This document shows, one piece after another, positions 63,040 to 64,000 of a DNA stretch of 64,000 nt. The notes under the pieces were generated by a model. The model had not been told where the DNA came from. It saw nothing but the letters and a program-made list of their open reading frames with translations, and made no database searches. Position numbers and translations under genes: made by a program. Position 1 is the first letter of the stretch. The number at the start of each line of letters is the position of its first letter. The stretch comes from CAZLIC01 sp964559535 (GTDB lineage: Bacteria; Pseudomonadota; Alphaproteobacteria; Rhodobacterales; Rhodobacteraceae), in NCBI GenBank assembly GCA_964559535.1, contig CAZLIC010000009.1, forward strand, positions 1 to 64,000, given 5' to 3'.

Positions 63040-63158
63040 CGCACGTCGCCCCTGCCCACGGTGGGGCCGCACAGCCAGCCGTCCGCGCAACCGCCCCTGA
63101 CTTCATCCCCGCCCGGTGATGTCAACGCAAAATGCGTCAAACACATGGCAAATCCTTG

Positions 63159-64000
63159 TCATCCCAGCATCGCCAACGTGGCCTCCACCTCGTCGGCCGA
63201 AATCCGGAACCCCTGTGCATCGCCTTCGCCCACGACGATGGCAAAGCGCAGGTCCAGCCTGTCGGTCATGATCTTCATGGCGGCGGTCACCCGGTCGGGC
63301 GGGAACAGGGCCAGAAAGGTACCGCCAGCGGGCATCGCGGCCAGCGCATGTGTCATCTGGCTGCCCTCCACGCCCACGACCACGCGGGCGCCCGCACAAG
63401 CAGCAATGATCTGCGCCACCGTCATCCCCTCGGCCATCATCGGGCGGATGCCGTGGAGATGCTCCAGCGTTTCGGCCAGCTGAATTTCGTTGCGCAACAG
63501 TCGTGCGTCGCCGGTGGTGCCGCGCAGCAGGAACACGCCGGGGTGCAGGGCGGGCGTGGCGAGTCCAACCAGCCGCCGCCGACGGTCGGCCGCCCGCGCC
63601 TTGCGGCCTGCGGTGTTGTGCATGTCGTCGAACAGGATCAGCTCGTCGAAATGCGCGTCGCCCACCCTTCGGGGGCTGATGCCCAGCAATGCCTCGTATC
63701 CCGCCCGGTGCCCGGCGCTGTCTTGCCGCAGCGTGACCGGCTGCCCGGCCGCTTCGGCCAGACGGTAGGTTTCGCAGTCGTCCATCAGCCAGTTGCCGAA
63801 ATAGCGAAGGCCGATCCAGCTGTCATAGATCGCCCCTGACAGGGCCAAGGCAGGGCGCGGGGCCAGCGGCAGCCGCCTGCGCCGCGGGCGCAGGTGGAAC
63901 TCGGCCCCGGCCTTGTACAAAACGCCGTCCACCAGATCGACATCGCGAAACCGGAAGGCCATGGTTGGCCGCACCGGCCGTGCGCCCGAAAACGTCAGCG
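63159..64000 (-). CDS. GT61-family glycosyltransferase (5' end outside window)
   Basis: Encodes at least 280 residues; the frame is open to the window edge, so the N-terminus is missing. Segments FGNWLMDDCETYRLAEAAG, LRGTTGDARLLRNEIQLAETLEHLHGIRPMMAEGMTVAQIIAACAGARVVVGVEGSQMTHALAAMPAGGTFLALFPP match the DUF563/GT61 fold. It probably transfers a sugar during surface polysaccharide assembly. A 119-bp gap separates it from the acetyltransferase gene downstream on the same strand. Confidence 0.82.
   Translation of the reverse strand, partial: LTFSGARPVRPTMAFRFRDVDLVDGVLYKAGAEFHLRPRRRRLPLAPRPALALSGAIYDSWIGLRYFGNWLMDDCETYRLAEAAGQPVTLRQDSAGHRAGYEALLGISPRRVGDAHFDELILFDDMHNTAGRKARAADRRRRLVGLATPALHPGVFLLRGTTGDARLLRNEIQLAETLEHLHGIRPMMAEGMTVAQIIAACAGARVVVGVEGSQMTHALAAMPAGGTFLALFPPDRVTAAMKIMTDRLDLRFAIVVGEGDAQGFRISADEVEATLAMLG

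Overview
The window reads as a chromosomal segment of a high-GC alphaproteobacterium of the Rhodobacterales (Rhodobacter/Paracoccus-type). The evidence is strongly G/C-ended codon use, a PhaR-type CTGC-N3-GCAG box upstream of phaA, crotonyl-CoA carboxylase/reductase of the ethylmalonyl-CoA pathway, the cell-cycle regulator TrcR (DUF1013), and intergenic repeats of the kind scattered through these genomes. No prophage, insertion sequence, CRISPR array, rRNA or tRNA gene was recognised. Coding density is about 93 percent.

Layout. 1-5.2 kb: the 3' end of secA, then two envelope proteins, one of them a periplasmic-binding-protein/OmpA fusion. 5.4-10.8 kb: an exopolysaccharide unit (membrane NDP-sugar dehydratase, YjbH, YjbF and a tiny Gly/Ala-rich secreted YjbE-like protein). 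10.8-17.6 kb: a BrkB/YihY protein, then tamB and tamA on the minus strand. TamB carries four tandem repeats of about 99 residues. 17.8-22.8 kb: phaA, phaB, a PlsB-like acyltransferase and ccr, linking polyhydroxybutyrate and ethylmalonyl-CoA metabolism. 23-25.9 kb: a 60-residue protein, a RecD-like helicase and an unrecognised four-repeat protein. 26-30.2 kb: trmD, a 337-bp inverted repeat, and dnaX-ybaB-recR. 30.2-34 kb: a kexin-like RTX protease divergent from a CadC-like regulator. 34-41 kb: trcR, RNase T2, a membrane protein, then ffh, three GNAT acetyltransferases, chorismate mutase, rpsP and rimM as a tightly packed minus-strand operon. trmD, normally next to rimM, lies about 10 kb away. 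41-46.3 kb: LysR regulator plus DMT exporter, a bacterial voltage-gated sodium channel, and efp divergent from epmA. 46.3-49.3 kb: a SARP-like regulator divergent from a PAP2/haloperoxidase-fold enzyme with an N-terminal (Gly-Thr-Gln)14 collagen-like tract. 49.4-51 kb: amino-acid ABC binding protein and permease with no ATPase. 51-53.4 kb: ABM-fold protein, WYL regulator and P450. 53.5-59.4 kb: M3 peptidase, hisD, a frame-broken M15 peptidase and TerC. 59.4-64 kb: the end of a minus-strand polysaccharide cluster with GT61, serine-acetyltransferase-like, AMP-ligase, ACP and PLP-decarboxylase genes.

The most promising unusual systems are the ligase/ACP/decarboxylase module inside a glycan cluster (59.4-64 kb) and the collagen-like PAP2 enzyme with its divergent SARP-like regulator (46.3-49.3 kb). 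Functional statements rest on motif recognition by eye; no database search was possible.
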